Of a stretch of DNA of 64,000 nucleotides, positions 54,572-63,786 are shown piece by piece; within the stretch, counting starts at the first letter, position 1; each line of letters starts with the position of its first letter. The DNA is from Methanoculleus chikugoensis. GTDB taxonomy: Archaea > Halobacteriota > Methanomicrobia > Methanomicrobiales > Methanoculleaceae. The stretch spans positions 47,816 to 111,815 of the forward strand of contig NZ_FMID01000046.1 in the NCBI RefSeq assembly GCF_900095385.1. Direction: 5' to 3'. The translations under genes and the position numbers were made by a program. The notes beneath the pieces were generated by a model. It did not search any database. It was not told the origin of the DNA and saw only the letters and a list, made by a program, of their open reading frames with translations.

Positions 54572-54988
54572 ATGATGTTTCGTACGACAATCCGGGTAGA
54601 TACACACGGGGAAGGGGAGATCGTCGACCTCACGCCCCAGATAGCGCAGGCGGTCGCCGAGAGCGGTGTTCGGGAAGGCCTCGCGAACGTCTTCGTCGCG
54701 GGCTCGACCGCCGCCGTCACCACCATCGAGTACGAGCCCGGCGTGCTCTCCGATCTCTCTCGGGCGCTCGCGGTCATCGCCCCGGCCGATATCCCCTACG
54801 CCCATGATGCGGCATGGGGCGACGGCAACGGCCGCTCGCACGTCAGGGCGGCGATCGTCGGGCCGTCGCTCTCCGTCCCGGTGATCGGCGGTGCGCTCGC
54901 GTGCGGCACCTGGCAACAGGTCGTCCTCCTGGAACTCGACGTGCGGTCGAGACGCGAGCGGACGGTCTACGTCACCGTCACGGGCTGA
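54572..54988 (+). CDS. YjbQ/UPF0047 family protein
   Basis: 138 residues from ATG 54572, after GGAGGTG. 'VREGLANVFVAGSTAAVTTI', 'EYEPGVLSDL', 'AAWGDGNGRSHVRAAIVGPS' and 'GTWQQVVLLELDVRSRRERT' are the conserved blocks of the family, including the His in GNGRSHV. A thiamine-phosphate synthase-like activity has been reported for some members; physiological role unclear. Confidence 0.9.
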   Translation: MMFRTTIRVDTHGEGEIVDLTPQIAQAVAESGVREGLANVFVAGSTAAVTTIEYEPGVLSDLSRALAVIAPADIPYAHDAAWGDGNGRSHVRAAIVGPSLSVPVIGGALACGTWQQVVLLELDVRSRRERTVYVTVTG

Positions 54989-55103
54989 AATTGCGACGGG
55001 ATTGCCGCACGGCGGACAAAAGGGTACGGTGTTCGGGCCGGAGACCCGGATAGTATCGCCCTGCTCCCGGCCCGGGCCGGATCGCTCGGGGAGAATGAGT
55101 GGT

Positions 55104-55367
55104 TTAATCGAGAGGTACCGTTTCGAGTTGAGATACCAGTTCCCAGATGCGGGTCCGTGCATGAACCGGCATGTTCGGATCGTTGCTGATCTCGTCGATC
55201 ATGGAGATTGCGGTTGCGGCGCGAAGACCGATGCTTCTCGATTCGTCTTGGAGAACCGATCTGGTCGAGTCTGCGACGCGCCGGATATTTCTTGGAATGG
55301 TGGAATCTTCGCTGATATTCTGCAGCATCTGAATGCAGATCCGTATTGTTTCGTCTGGACTTGCCAT
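55104..55367 (-). CDS. UPF0147 family protein
   Basis: 87 residues, all helical. '[20 protein letters not shown]' and '[20 protein letters not shown]', then '[17 protein letters not shown]', are the family's conserved blocks. A small archaeal protein of unknown function, usually a single-copy gene. Divergent from the AutoAg-type gene, with AT-rich sequence between them. Confidence 0.9.
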   Translation of the reverse strand: MASPDETIRICIQMLQNISEDSTIPRNIRRVADSTRSVLQDESRSIGLRAATAISMIDEISNDPNMPVHARTRIWELVSQLETVPLD

Positions 55368-55433
55368 TAGAATTACCCCTCTATTATTAATGGCATCCAG
55401 ACATATATAAGTTCATTAAGGGAGTTCAACGAA

Positions 55434-55808
55434 ATGACGGCTGATCAGGCTGACGAAGTCATGGCCGAGTATCTCCTCAAGGGAGGAAAGATGCTCGCTA
55501 AATCCTGTAAGGTCTGCGGCTACCCCCTGTTTGAGTATAAGGGAGAGACACAGTGCGTCGTCTGCCCGCTTGCTGCACAAGAAGAACCACTTCCCGAACC
55601 AGAGCCCCCTGCACCGGCCCCGGAACCCGGACGGGCCCCGGCATCGGCCGCACCGGAGATACAGGGCGAGGCTACCGCCGAGATCGAGCGGACGATCGTC
55701 CATCTCTGCGAACGGATCAGAGTGGAACAGAGGCCCGACGAGTGCCTGACCCTGATGAAGGCGGTCGAGCGGGGTGCCAGAGCCCTCGCGAGACTGGGTC
55801 AGCGGTAA
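55434..55808 (+). CDS. AutoAg/p27-type zinc-ribbon protein
   Basis: 124 residues. 'DEVMAEYLLKGGKMLAKSCK' and 'CKVCGYPLFEYKGETQCVVC' form the single zinc ribbon of the Sjogren/scleroderma autoantigen 1 family, which is widespread in archaea. A Pro/Glu/Ala-rich linker (about 48-78) leads to a helical end. Function unknown. The last 10 bp overlap the convergent hef gene. Confidence 0.87.
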   Translation: MTADQADEVMAEYLLKGGKMLAKSCKVCGYPLFEYKGETQCVVCPLAAQEEPLPEPEPPAPAPEPGRAPASAAPEIQGEATAEIERTIVHLCERIRVEQRPDECLTLMKAVERGARALARLGQR

Positions 55809-58072
55809 GGTCTGCGGGCGAGATCCCATATCGCACGGGCGGTCTTCTCCCCGATCCCGTACACCGACGAGAGTTCCTCCGGTTCGGCATCGACAATCGC
55901 TTTAAGAGAGCCGAAATGTTCGAGGAGGAGACGTGCGCTTTTTAGACCGACGTTCGGGAACGCAGCGAGCGCGTACTCCTGCTCCTCGCGGACCGAGCGG
56001 TACGACTTCTTCGGGTGTATCTTCCGCTCTCCCCGCTCGCTCCCCTCCCGCTGTGCAAGGACATAGAGCGTCTCGGCGGTGTCGTCCGCATCCCTGGTGC
56101 GTATCAGCGCGACGCCCATATCGACCGTGATGGCAGCAAGCGTGCCCCTGATTGCGTTCGGGTGGATGTTCCGCACCGCATAGAGGTCGTCCTCTCCCTC
56201 GATGATCAGGACGGGACGCAGCACCGCGTCGGCCATCGCCTTGATCTGCCCGAAGAGATCGCGCTCGACGAGGGTGTTCATGAAGTCCTGCACGGTCTTC
56301 CTCTCCACGAGGATACGGTCGCCGATAGCGTAGTCGCCGACCTCGAGGCGCTCCAGGGCGATCGATGCCCCGAGTTCGTACAGGCGCCCGACGACACGCG
56401 ACGACGTCTCACGGTCGTCGATGGTGATCGCCGGCCCCGCCGGGGCAAACGAAAGGATGTCCGCCTGTCTGGTTGCGGCCGGGACGGACGGGGTCGGGGT
56501 CGGGGTCGGGGCCGGGGCAGGAGCGAGCGGGGGCGCAGCGCTCATCTCCTTGATCCCTGTCACCATCGCCCGCTCCCGGCTCTGGCTCACGTACCGGAAC
56601 GTCTCGTCGGACGTACCCTTCGTCACCAGCACGACGATCGTGCCGCTGCCGCTCCTTCCCGTCCGACCCTTTCGCTGGATGCTCCGGATCTCTGAGGGGA
56701 CGGCCTCGTAAAAGATCACCATATCCGTCGAAGGGACGTCGAGCCCCTCCTCGCCCACGGAGGTCGCGATCAGGCACTTGAACTCGCCCTCCCGGAACCG
56801 GGCGAGGCTCGCGATCTGTTCCTTCTGCGAGAGCCCCCGCTCCGCGTCCCGGGACGCCTGGCCGACGAACCGCTCGCAGGCGATACCGGCAACGGTGAGC
56901 GTATCCACGAGCGTCTGGACGGTGTCGCGGTAGGTGGCGAAGACGATGATCCGGCTCTCGGGATGCGCCGCAAGCTGCGCCCGGACCAGTTCGCGGACGA
57001 TCGAAGCCTTGGGGTGCAGTTCCTCCTTCCAGCCGGCGGCGGCCTCGACGAGGCTTCTGTAAGCGGGATCGGCGACGAGGCGCTTGCTCGCCTTGCTCCC
57101 CGAGCTCGAAGCCCCTTCCGCACCGAGCCGGCCGAGGTAGAGTTTGAGCGCCTCGCTTCCTTGAGTCTCGGCAAGCGATATGGCGTGCCGGAGTTTCATG
57201 CACTCGGCATGCAGGGATGCCGCGATGAACGCCGATGGATCGCGCGTCCGTATGCGCTGCTGGATCTGGGCGTTCAAGGCGTTCAACGCCTTCATTGAGA
57301 GTTTGTCCGGTTTCGGAACGCGGAAGTTGAGCTTCGCGAGCCGGGCAAGGCGCGACTCCACGAGCCCCCGGAGGACGACGATCGCCGCCTGCAGTTCTTC
57401 GGGCAGGTAGACATCGACGTACTGGATCTCGCGCTCGTGGATGTAGGGCCGGACATCTTCGTCGGTCTCCACCCGGGTCTCGACCGCCTCGATATGCAGG
57501 TTGTTGCAGACCTCCTGCACCTTCGCCGGGTCCCCGCCGGGGGAGGCGGTCATCGCGAGCAGCAGGGGGTCGTTCGCCGCAGTGCAGTAGTGCCCGGCAA
57601 GGAAGACGTAGGCGTAGTTCCCCACCGCCCGGTGGCACTCGTCAACGACCAGCAGCACGACGGCGGCGAGACTGTACCTCCCCGCAAGGCAGTCGTTCTT
57701 GATCACCTGCGGGGTGGCGAAACAGACCCGGCACGCCTCCCAGGCCCGCGCCCGCTCCTCCGGGGAGGTGTCGCCGGTGAACATGACAAAATCGGATTCA
57801 TCCGGCTCGGAGCCGTCCCGGATGAGCAGGAACTGTCTGAAGAAACGGAGGTGCTGCTCGACCAGGGGTTTCGTGGGCGCAAGCACGAGCACTCTCCCGG
57901 GGTGAGAATAGAGACGGGAAGCCGCGACGATGAGCGCGACGGCCGTCTTCCCGAGCCCCGTCGGGAGAACGACCATCGTGTTTGCATCAAGCGCCCGGAG
58001 CGCGATAGAGAGTTGATACCGCCGTTCCTCGATGCTCTCCGGCCGGATCAGCGGGTGAGAGACGTAGTTCAT
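55799..58072 (-). CDS. hef: Hef helicase-nuclease (XPF/FANCM-type)
   Basis: 757 residues. Superfamily-2 helicase domain: Walker A 'LPTGLGKTAVA' (about 36), motif II 'VDECHRA', motif VI 'QRKGRTGRSG'. After a Pro-rich linker ('APAPAPTPTPTPSVP') comes the XPF/ERCC4 nuclease with 'VERKTVQDF' and its upstream Asp in 'TIDDRETSS', then a helix-hairpin-helix pair ('FPNVGLKSARLLLEHFG', 'VYGIGEKTARAIWD'). It processes stalled forks and branched DNA. Translationally coupled to glyS by an ATGA overlap. Confidence 0.94.
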   Translation of the reverse strand: MNYVSHPLIRPESIEERRYQLSIALRALDANTMVVLPTGLGKTAVALIVAASRLYSHPGRVLVLAPTKPLVEQHLRFFRQFLLIRDGSEPDESDFVMFTGDTSPEERARAWEACRVCFATPQVIKNDCLAGRYSLAAVVLLVVDECHRAVGNYAYVFLAGHYCTAANDPLLLAMTASPGGDPAKVQEVCNNLHIEAVETRVETDEDVRPYIHEREIQYVDVYLPEELQAAIVVLRGLVESRLARLAKLNFRVPKPDKLSMKALNALNAQIQQRIRTRDPSAFIAASLHAECMKLRHAISLAETQGSEALKLYLGRLGAEGASSSGSKASKRLVADPAYRSLVEAAAGWKEELHPKASIVRELVRAQLAAHPESRIIVFATYRDTVQTLVDTLTVAGIACERFVGQASRDAERGLSQKEQIASLARFREGEFKCLIATSVGEEGLDVPSTDMVIFYEAVPSEIRSIQRKGRTGRSGSGTIVVLVTKGTSDETFRYVSQSRERAMVTGIKEMSAAPPLAPAPAPTPTPTPSVPAATRQADILSFAPAGPAITIDDRETSSRVVGRLYELGASIALERLEVGDYAIGDRILVERKTVQDFMNTLVERDLFGQIKAMADAVLRPVLIIEGEDDLYAVRNIHPNAIRGTLAAITVDMGVALIRTRDADDTAETLYVLAQREGSERGERKIHPKKSYRSVREEQEYALAAFPNVGLKSARLLLEHFGSLKAIVDAEPEELSSVYGIGEKTARAIWDLARRPYR

Positions 58073-59799
58073 GCCCTGATGTCACGGAACGCGGTGGTGC
58101 CGGAGATGAGTGCGGAGAGGATCTCGGGCAGGCGCTCGATCGGTATGCGGACCTGCTCCATGCTGTCGCGGTCTCTCACGGTCACGGTGTTGTCCTCAAG
58201 CGTATCGTAGTCGACGGTGACGGCAAAGGGCGTCCCGACCTCGTCCTGTCTCCGGTAACGCCGGCCGATGGCGCCGGAGTCGTCGTACTGAGCGAGGATG
58301 CGGCACTGCGTGAGCCTCTCCGTGATCGTCTGTGCGATATCGTCGAGACCGTCGCGGTTCATCAGCGGGAAGACGGCGGCCTGGATCGGCGCGACCGACG
58401 GCGGGAGCCGGAGCACTTTCCGGATCTCGCCGTCGACCTCTTCCTCGGCGTAGCTGTGCTCGAGGGCGACGTAGATCATCCGGTCGATGCCGTAGGACGG
58501 CTCGATGACGTGGGGCATCACCTCTTCGCCGCGGACTTCGACCTCCTCCTCGCGGACCTGGTAGAGGTCGGCGGGGATGAAGAACTCTTCGCCGTCGACG
58601 GTGACCCGCGCGCCGTCCTCTCCCGGCTCGGATGCGGCGAGAGCATCCGCGATCGCCTTCGCCTTGCCGCGGTACCGCGGTCCGAGTACCCCCATGTCAG
58701 CCACGATCCGCCGTTTTACGACCCGTTTCGGATCGTCGTAGGGCACGAAGACCGTCATCGAGGTGCCGGAGTGCTCCGCATGTGAGCGCAGGTCGTAGTT
58801 GGTGCGGTCGGCGATGCCGACGATCTCCACCCACCCGAACCGGCCGGAGAAGACCTCGGCGTCCCAGCAGTCGGCCGCGTAGTGCGCCCGCTCATCGGTC
58901 AGGTGCTGGCGGAACCGGAGTTTTGCCGGATCGACACCGATGGCGGTCAGGATCCGGTGCGTGAGCGCGATGTAGTAGGCGACATACTCGTTCGCAATCA
59001 CCCCTTCGCTCACCGCGGCGCGCATCGTCATTGCGGCCGGCTCCTGGCCGTCGAGCTGCCGCGCGATGGTGAGGAGCGGGGCCGTGTAGTCCGCGTAGCG
59101 ATCGAAGGCAGGGTGATCCTTCTCACCCGGATGGACGAAGATCTCGGCTTCCGCCTGAGAGAACTCCCGCAGCCGGATCATGCCCTGGCGGGGGGAGATC
59201 TCGTTTCTGTAGGATTTCCCGATCTGAACGGCGCCGAAGGGGAGTTTGTCCCGGTAAAATCGCAGGAGCCGGGAGAAGTCGGTGAATATGCCCTGGGCGG
59301 TCTCGGGGCGCAGGTAGCCCTTCCGCTGCGAGCCGGGACCAATGATCGTCTCAAACATCAGGTTGAACGCAAAGACGCCCGCTTCGCCCAGGGGTTCCTT
59401 GCATGACGGGCAGGGAAGCTCATAGAGTGCCGCCTGGAGCGCTTCCGCCGAGAGCGTGCCCGCGTTCGCGACGCCGTTCTCCTCCGCGATATGATCGGCG
59501 CGGAGGTACTCGCCGCAGTGCGGGCACTGCACCATCTTGTCGGCGAACTCTTTCACATGGCCGGATGCGACGAAGATCGCTTCGTTTCCGACGGTGGGGC
59601 ATTCGATCTCGTAGTAGCCTTCCTGGAAGACGTAGAACGACCGCCAGAGATTCTCGACGTTTCGCTTCAGCATCGCTCCAAGCGGGCCGTAATCGATGAA
59701 CCCGGCGACCGACCCGTATATCTCGGATGAGGGCCAGACAAAACCCCGTCTTCTGGCTACTTCCATCACTTTTTCGTAAATATCGCTCGTTTCGGCCAT
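58069..59799 (-). CDS. glyS: Glycyl-tRNA synthetase
   Basis: 576 residues, alpha2-type class II synthetase of archaea and eukaryotes: 'RRGFVWPSSEIYGSVAGFID' (cut at 20), 'YLRPETAQGIFTDF', 'AVQIGKSYRNEISPRQGMIR' with motif 2 Arg, and the zinc-like 'CPHCGEYL...CPSC' insertion (about 95-135). Motif 3 lies in 'YGIDRMIYVALEHSY', followed by an anticodon-binding domain ('VAPIQAAVFPLMNRDGL'). Upstream gene of a two-gene operon with hef. Confidence 0.95.
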   Translation of the reverse strand: MAETSDIYEKVMEVARRRGFVWPSSEIYGSVAGFIDYGPLGAMLKRNVENLWRSFYVFQEGYYEIECPTVGNEAIFVASGHVKEFADKMVQCPHCGEYLRADHIAEENGVANAGTLSAEALQAALYELPCPSCKEPLGEAGVFAFNLMFETIIGPGSQRKGYLRPETAQGIFTDFSRLLRFYRDKLPFGAVQIGKSYRNEISPRQGMIRLREFSQAEAEIFVHPGEKDHPAFDRYADYTAPLLTIARQLDGQEPAAMTMRAAVSEGVIANEYVAYYIALTHRILTAIGVDPAKLRFRQHLTDERAHYAADCWDAEVFSGRFGWVEIVGIADRTNYDLRSHAEHSGTSMTVFVPYDDPKRVVKRRIVADMGVLGPRYRGKAKAIADALAASEPGEDGARVTVDGEEFFIPADLYQVREEEVEVRGEEVMPHVIEPSYGIDRMIYVALEHSYAEEEVDGEIRKVLRLPPSVAPIQAAVFPLMNRDGLDDIAQTITERLTQCRILAQYDDSGAIGRRYRRQDEVGTPFAVTVDYDTLEDNTVTVRDRDSMEQVRIPIERLPEILSALISGTTAFRDIRA

Positions 59800-60107
59800 A
59801 GTCTTGCAGTACAGTTGAGCGGCGGTGCTAATAAAGAATAGTCCTTACCTCGCGCGAGATCACGATCCTTCGAGAAATGGATGATCCGGCAGAGGGTTTT
59901 TTTCACGGCAGGGAATATCCTGGAAGATATGGTGACATCTGCCGAAACGATCCTTCTGTTTTGAGAGTTTATATGGTAAAGTTTAAATGTTAGCGGTTGT
60001 AATGTAGGGAACGTTACGCCCCGGTCCGGGGAAAATGTATATATACTGGGTCGCCATGGGTGACCCTCAGAACCAGACGGTGGAATACAGAACTGAGAGA
60101 GACGGAC
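59800..60107. other. Divergent promoter region between glyS and the Cmi4-like gene
   Basis: About 308 bp, AT-richer than its surroundings. A plus-strand TATATATAC at 60038-60046 serves the downstream gene; several T/A runs at 59960-59990 could serve glyS. No repeat element of the dispersed families is present. Confidence 0.5.
60038..60046 (+). promoter_or_regulatory. TATA box of the Cmi4-like gene
   Basis: TATATATAC about 65 bp before ATG 60108; a start near 60070 gives a leader of about 38 nt. Confidence 0.5.
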
Positions 60108-60716
60108 ATGGCAGAAGATACCCGCAAGCAGCAGCTCCTCGAGCTGTTCACGACCATCACGAACAAGAAGACGATCGTCGAACCGATGAGAAAGGTTCAC
60201 GGTACGCTCCGGGATCGCGACGCTGTGGAGCGCGAGATTGCCCTGATCATGCGGGAGATCCTCGATCGGGGGTATTTCAAGACCAAACTCGCCCCGCGGC
60301 AGCTCGCGAAACTTGTGGTCGCGTACTACGACGGTAAGAACGACACCGAGATCGCGAGGGCGCTCGGCGATGAGAAGCTGAGCAAGACCGTGGCGCGTGC
60401 CCGGGTCCGCCTCAAACTCTTCCGGGAGCTCGATTTCAAGATGCCGTTCGACCAGGCGGCGATGACGGAACTTCTTGATTCGGGAAAGACCATGAAGGAG
60501 ATCAGCGAGGAACTCGATATAAGCCCCTCGACACTCCGTGAGTACCGCCACGTGATCGAGCAGCAGAGAGACACCACGCTCGACCCGTTTCTGGAACGGA
60601 TCAGGGACGTCATGGAAGACCGCGATCTCTCCGAGACGATGACGCGCGGTGTCATCAACGACGGCCTTAGCGAAGCGATCGACATCACCGAAGCGATCGA
60701 CATGGGGGAGTTCTGA
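60108..60716 (+). CDS. Helix-turn-helix protein resembling conditioned-medium-induced protein 4
   Basis: 202 residues from ATG 60108. All-helical. Two homeodomain-like helix-turn-helix units are visible: 'AKLVVAYYDGKNDTEIARAL' with 'KTVARARVRLKLFRELD', and 'LLDSGKTMKEISEELDISPS' with 'TLREYRHVIEQQ'. The overall plan is the one I recall from haloarchaeal Cmi4 proteins, proposed regulators of unknown targets. The upstream frame from 60060 lacks similarity. Confidence 0.65.
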   Translation: MAEDTRKQQLLELFTTITNKKTIVEPMRKVHGTLRDRDAVEREIALIMREILDRGYFKTKLAPRQLAKLVVAYYDGKNDTEIARALGDEKLSKTVARARVRLKLFRELDFKMPFDQAAMTELLDSGKTMKEISEELDISPSTLREYRHVIEQQRDTTLDPFLERIRDVMEDRDLSETMTRGVINDGLSEAIDITEAIDMGEF

Positions 60717-60776
60717 ACCCCGGTATCCTCATAACCCACTGAACATTTTTTTAACATCCGAGCCGATCTCTTCTCC

Positions 60777-61451
60777 ATGAGGTTGACCTGGCTTGGCCAC
60801 GCGTGTTTCTCTCTTGCAGGATCGCGGACGATCCTCATCGATCCCTTCATCCCGGAGGGATCCCTTGCCACAGAGCCCGATATCGTTGCCGTGACGCACG
60901 CTCACGCCGACCACCTGGGTATCACCGTAGAACTCTCGAAGAAGACGGTCGCCATCAATGAGGTGGCGAAGTACCTGAAAGCAAAGGGCGTTCCCGCCGA
61001 ACCGATGAACCTCGGCGGCACCATCACCGTCGACGGCGTCCGGTTCACGATGACGCCCGCACTCCATTCTTCGTGGCTGGAAGACGAGGGGGCGGGGTTC
61101 TACGGCGGTGTGGCCGCCGGATTCGTCATCACGATGGACGGCGTCAGCGTCTACCACGCCGGCGACACGGCGCTCTTCTCCGATATGCAGCTCATCCGCG
61201 ACCTCTACCGACCGGATGTGGCGCTCCTCCCCGTAGGCGGGTGTTACACGATGGGGCCCGAAGAGGCGATGATCGCGGCGCGGTACATCGGCGCGCCGCT
61301 CGTGATCCCGATGCACTACGACACTTTCCCTGCCATCCGGCAGAACCTGGAGGAGTTCAAGCGAGCCATCGAGCGGACGACGTCGATCCGGGTCGCGCTG
61401 CTCTCGCCGGGGGAGAGCATCGAGGTCGGCCCGGAGGGGGCCGGGGAGTGA
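60777..61451 (+). CDS. UPF0173 metal-dependent hydrolase (metallo-beta-lactamase fold)
   Basis: 224 residues. The metal ligands are in 'VTHAHADHLG' (HxHxDH), 'PALHSSW' and 'VYHAGDTALF', with a last His in 'IPMHYDTFPA'. 'MRLTWLGHACFSL' is the family's N-terminus. Two-metal hydrolase; substrate unknown. It follows the Cmi4-like gene by 60 bp, so co-transcription is possible. Confidence 0.9.
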   Translation: MRLTWLGHACFSLAGSRTILIDPFIPEGSLATEPDIVAVTHAHADHLGITVELSKKTVAINEVAKYLKAKGVPAEPMNLGGTITVDGVRFTMTPALHSSWLEDEGAGFYGGVAAGFVITMDGVSVYHAGDTALFSDMQLIRDLYRPDVALLPVGGCYTMGPEEAMIAARYIGAPLVIPMHYDTFPAIRQNLEEFKRAIERTTSIRVALLSPGESIEVGPEGAGE

Positions 61452-61627
61452 GGGATCGCACACCCCGTTTTGCGGTTACAGAAGCGTATGCCCGTCTGCC
61501 CGGGTGATGTTGCTTCAGTGGCATGTGTGACCGAGGATTGAGGGAGAGCAACTCATACTTTCGGAGTTCGCGCCCCTCCGGCCCCATTTTGGGACATCTT
61601 AAGTCCCGTGCACGAATTTCCATTAGA

Positions 61628-61816
61628 TATCGCCATTGGGGGAGGCGGCTCGCGGGGAGTGCGATGGGCGGAACGCCCGGAGCTCGACCACCGTCAGGTG
61701 GGAAGGGGGGCACGCCCCCTCCCCTGTCTCTACCCCATAAGGCTCTACCTGTGACCCCCACCGCCCGCGCTTCGCGCTCCTCCCGCCCCCAAGGGGGCGG
61801 GCAGTGCGTGGCGATA
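61628..61816. repeat. Family-1 dispersed element, copy 7
   Basis: Ends TATCGCCA and TGGCGATA; lead CCCGTGCACGAATTTCC. The longest copy (189 bp), because a family-3-like block (GGGCG-GAA-CGCCC hairpin and an ACCGTCAGGT hairpin) sits inside the first arm. Contains CTGTCTC and the CGCGCTTCGCGCTCCTCCC block of copy 2. Confidence 0.72.
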
Positions 61817-61837
61817 GGCGACCGGCCGAAGGTGCGA

Positions 61838-62180
61838 CGTTCCGGAGGAACGGAGCTGGAGCACCGTTAGGTGCGGGGGCAGGAGCAGGAAAAAACCGAA
61901 GGTCTTAGACCGGCGATTGGCCAAAGGACAAAAACATGAACACCGAAGAGCGGGGTTCCTTCAGGATACGACGGTTCGTCAGAATCGGAGCTGGAGAAAC
62001 CCAGAAGGGTTTCGGGAACGGAGTTTGAGCACCGGAGGTGCGAAGGTGTACAGTTCCCTCGAAATCCGTGCACGGGCTTTACGACATAGTGAAGAAGAAT
62101 CACCCGTACGACAGAGTTCAAGAAGACATCAGGCTTCCAAATGCGAGCATAAGTGGCATATGAGAAGACCGAAGGTCTTC
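61838..62180. repeat. Family-3 hairpin string (six hairpins)
   Basis: Hairpins in order: CGTTCC-GGA-GGAACG (61838-61852), GCACC-GTTA-GGTGC (61861-61874), ACC-GAA-GGT (61895-61903), GAAACCC-AGAA-GGGTTTC (61996-62013), GCACC-GGA-GGTGC (62029-62041), GAAGACC-GAA-GGTCTTC (62164-62180). Several are preceded by GGAGCTGGAG or GGAGTTTGAG. Confidence 0.62.
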
Positions 62181-62504
62181 GAGCCGCGATGGCAGTGGCC
62201 GTAAGCACCATCGGACTTCGAGCAACAGCAGATCGGAGGTTGCCAGAGGTGCAACGTCATCTCCCCATGAGCAGCCCACGAACAACCTTTCACACACCCA
62301 AACCCCACACCGGCACCTATTGAACCAGCGCGCCAGCCTTCAGGGCTCGTCACTTTAGCAAACGTGCTCACCGGAACGCAATACTCCAACTCACCAGACC
62401 CCGCCCCCCACTCGATCCTGCACAAAGATATATGTGGTCTCAAACCTGGAGTGACGCGGGCTCACCGGCCCCCGGTGAGAGTATCCAGCATGAGGTGAGG
62501 GAAA

Positions 62505-63467
62505 ATGGAAGAGAAGATGTTTACTCCCGGCGGGATGGAGCGCCTGCAGGCCACGAGCGACCGGGAGAATATCCCGTATCCCCGTGGCGACGGGAAGGTC
62601 AAACTGGTGAACTCGGAGTGGCTGGACCGCCACCTGAACGACGCCAATCTGACGGTCGTCGACGTTCAGCCGCACATACACGACTACATCCAGGAGCACA
62701 TCCCCGGCGCCGTCTACCTGACCGAAGGCGTCCTGCGGGTATCCAACCGCGGCTTCCCGGGGTCGTACAGCCCGAACGCCTGTATCCAGGAGTCGTTCCG
62801 GCGTGCGGGCATCGAAGCCGACTCCCCGGTCGTCGTCTACACCGGGAAAGGCGCGTTCTCCGGCGCGGGCGACGGGCTCGGGCAGACGATGATGGCATAT
62901 AGCCTGGCAAAATACGGTCACAACACCGTGTACATCCTCGACGGCGGGATTGACGCGTGGAAGAGCGAGGGGCGGGAACTCTCGCAGGACTATCCCGCGG
63001 TCGAGCCGTCCAGCTTCATCGCCGAGGTTCGTGACGACTACCCCATCGGGTATGAAGAGTTCGTGCGGATTAAGGACAACGACAACGTGGTCGTGCTCGA
63101 TGCGCGCCCGGCAAAGGTCTATGAAGGGAAGGGGCCCTGGCGGAAGGCCGGGCATATCCCCGGTGCCGTCAACCTGCCCTGGAAGAGCCTGATGCACGAG
63201 GCGAACCCGGCACGGCTCAAGTCGAACGACGAGCTCGACATGATCCTGGAAGAGCACGGCGTCGACCGGAGCAAGACAGTCATCTGCTCGTGCGGAACCG
63301 GCCGGGAGGCCACGAACGAGTTTGTCCTCCTAAAATGGCTCTACCTCTACCCGAACGTCCGGATCTACGAAGGATCGTTCACCGAGTGGGTCACCTATCC
63401 GGATAACCCGGTCGTAGAGGGGCCGAAGCCTCGAGGGGCGAGCGTTGAGGCGGCTCCCGCACGGTAA
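62505..63467 (+). CDS. Double-rhodanese sulfurtransferase
   Basis: 320 residues. Two rhodanese domains (about 35-160 and 175-295). The C-terminal one has the active-site loop 'CSCGTGREAT' with Cys; the N-terminal one has 'YTGKGAFSGAG' in the same place and no Cys, so only the second domain is catalytic. This is the usual arrangement of thiosulfate/mercaptopyruvate sulfurtransferases, which move sulfane sulfur. ATG 62505 follows GAGGTGAG; a TATA-like element is near 62428. No signal peptide. Confidence 0.88.
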   Translation: MEEKMFTPGGMERLQATSDRENIPYPRGDGKVKLVNSEWLDRHLNDANLTVVDVQPHIHDYIQEHIPGAVYLTEGVLRVSNRGFPGSYSPNACIQESFRRAGIEADSPVVVYTGKGAFSGAGDGLGQTMMAYSLAKYGHNTVYILDGGIDAWKSEGRELSQDYPAVEPSSFIAEVRDDYPIGYEEFVRIKDNDNVVVLDARPAKVYEGKGPWRKAGHIPGAVNLPWKSLMHEANPARLKSNDELDMILEEHGVDRSKTVICSCGTGREATNEFVLLKWLYLYPNVRIYEGSFTEWVTYPDNPVVEGPKPRGASVEAAPAR

Positions 63468-63786
63468 CCCTTAAATTCCCGGGCAACCGGCCAAAACCTT
63501 TATTTTCTACATTTCCCGAACAGGAATTATTAAATATTACAATGCACTAGATAGACTTAGAGAGATTTGGATCCACACAAGACACTTCCCCCCTTGACGT
63601 CGTCTTTTCGTGTATCCTCTTCTCTCTAAAAGTGACTACCGGAACGGCAGGAGCTCAAGAAAACGCGAAGCGTTTTCGAGTTGCGACGGGTCGGATCGCC
63701 ACAGGTGCAGAACCGCATTTCTTCAAGGATCGCTCTCCACCGGGAGGCAGATCTCCGCAACCCATCACCGCGTTCCGCCGAGTGAA
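63468..63786. other. Region between the rhodanese gene and the tnpB end
   Basis: AT-rich to about 63600, then a GAA-loop hairpin (63659-63677) and sequence leading to the tnpB 3' hairpin. It should include the transposon's end. No gene seen. Confidence 0.5.
63659..63677. repeat. Family-3 hairpin near the tnpB end
   Basis: GAAAACGC-GAA-GCGTTTTC, a perfect 8-bp stem around GAA, preceded by GGAGCTCAA and followed by GAG, as in the other strings. Confidence 0.6.

Larger units (their letters stand above)
61452..62504. other. Largest gene-free stretch: repeats and hairpin strings
   Basis: 1.05 kb without a credible gene. Holds family-1 copy 7 (61628-61816) and a string of family-3 hairpins (61838-62180), followed by about 300 bp of unexplained sequence and a TATA-like 'gatatatg' near 62428 for the rhodanese gene. 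ORFs here are short and built from repeat sequence. Confidence 0.6.
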
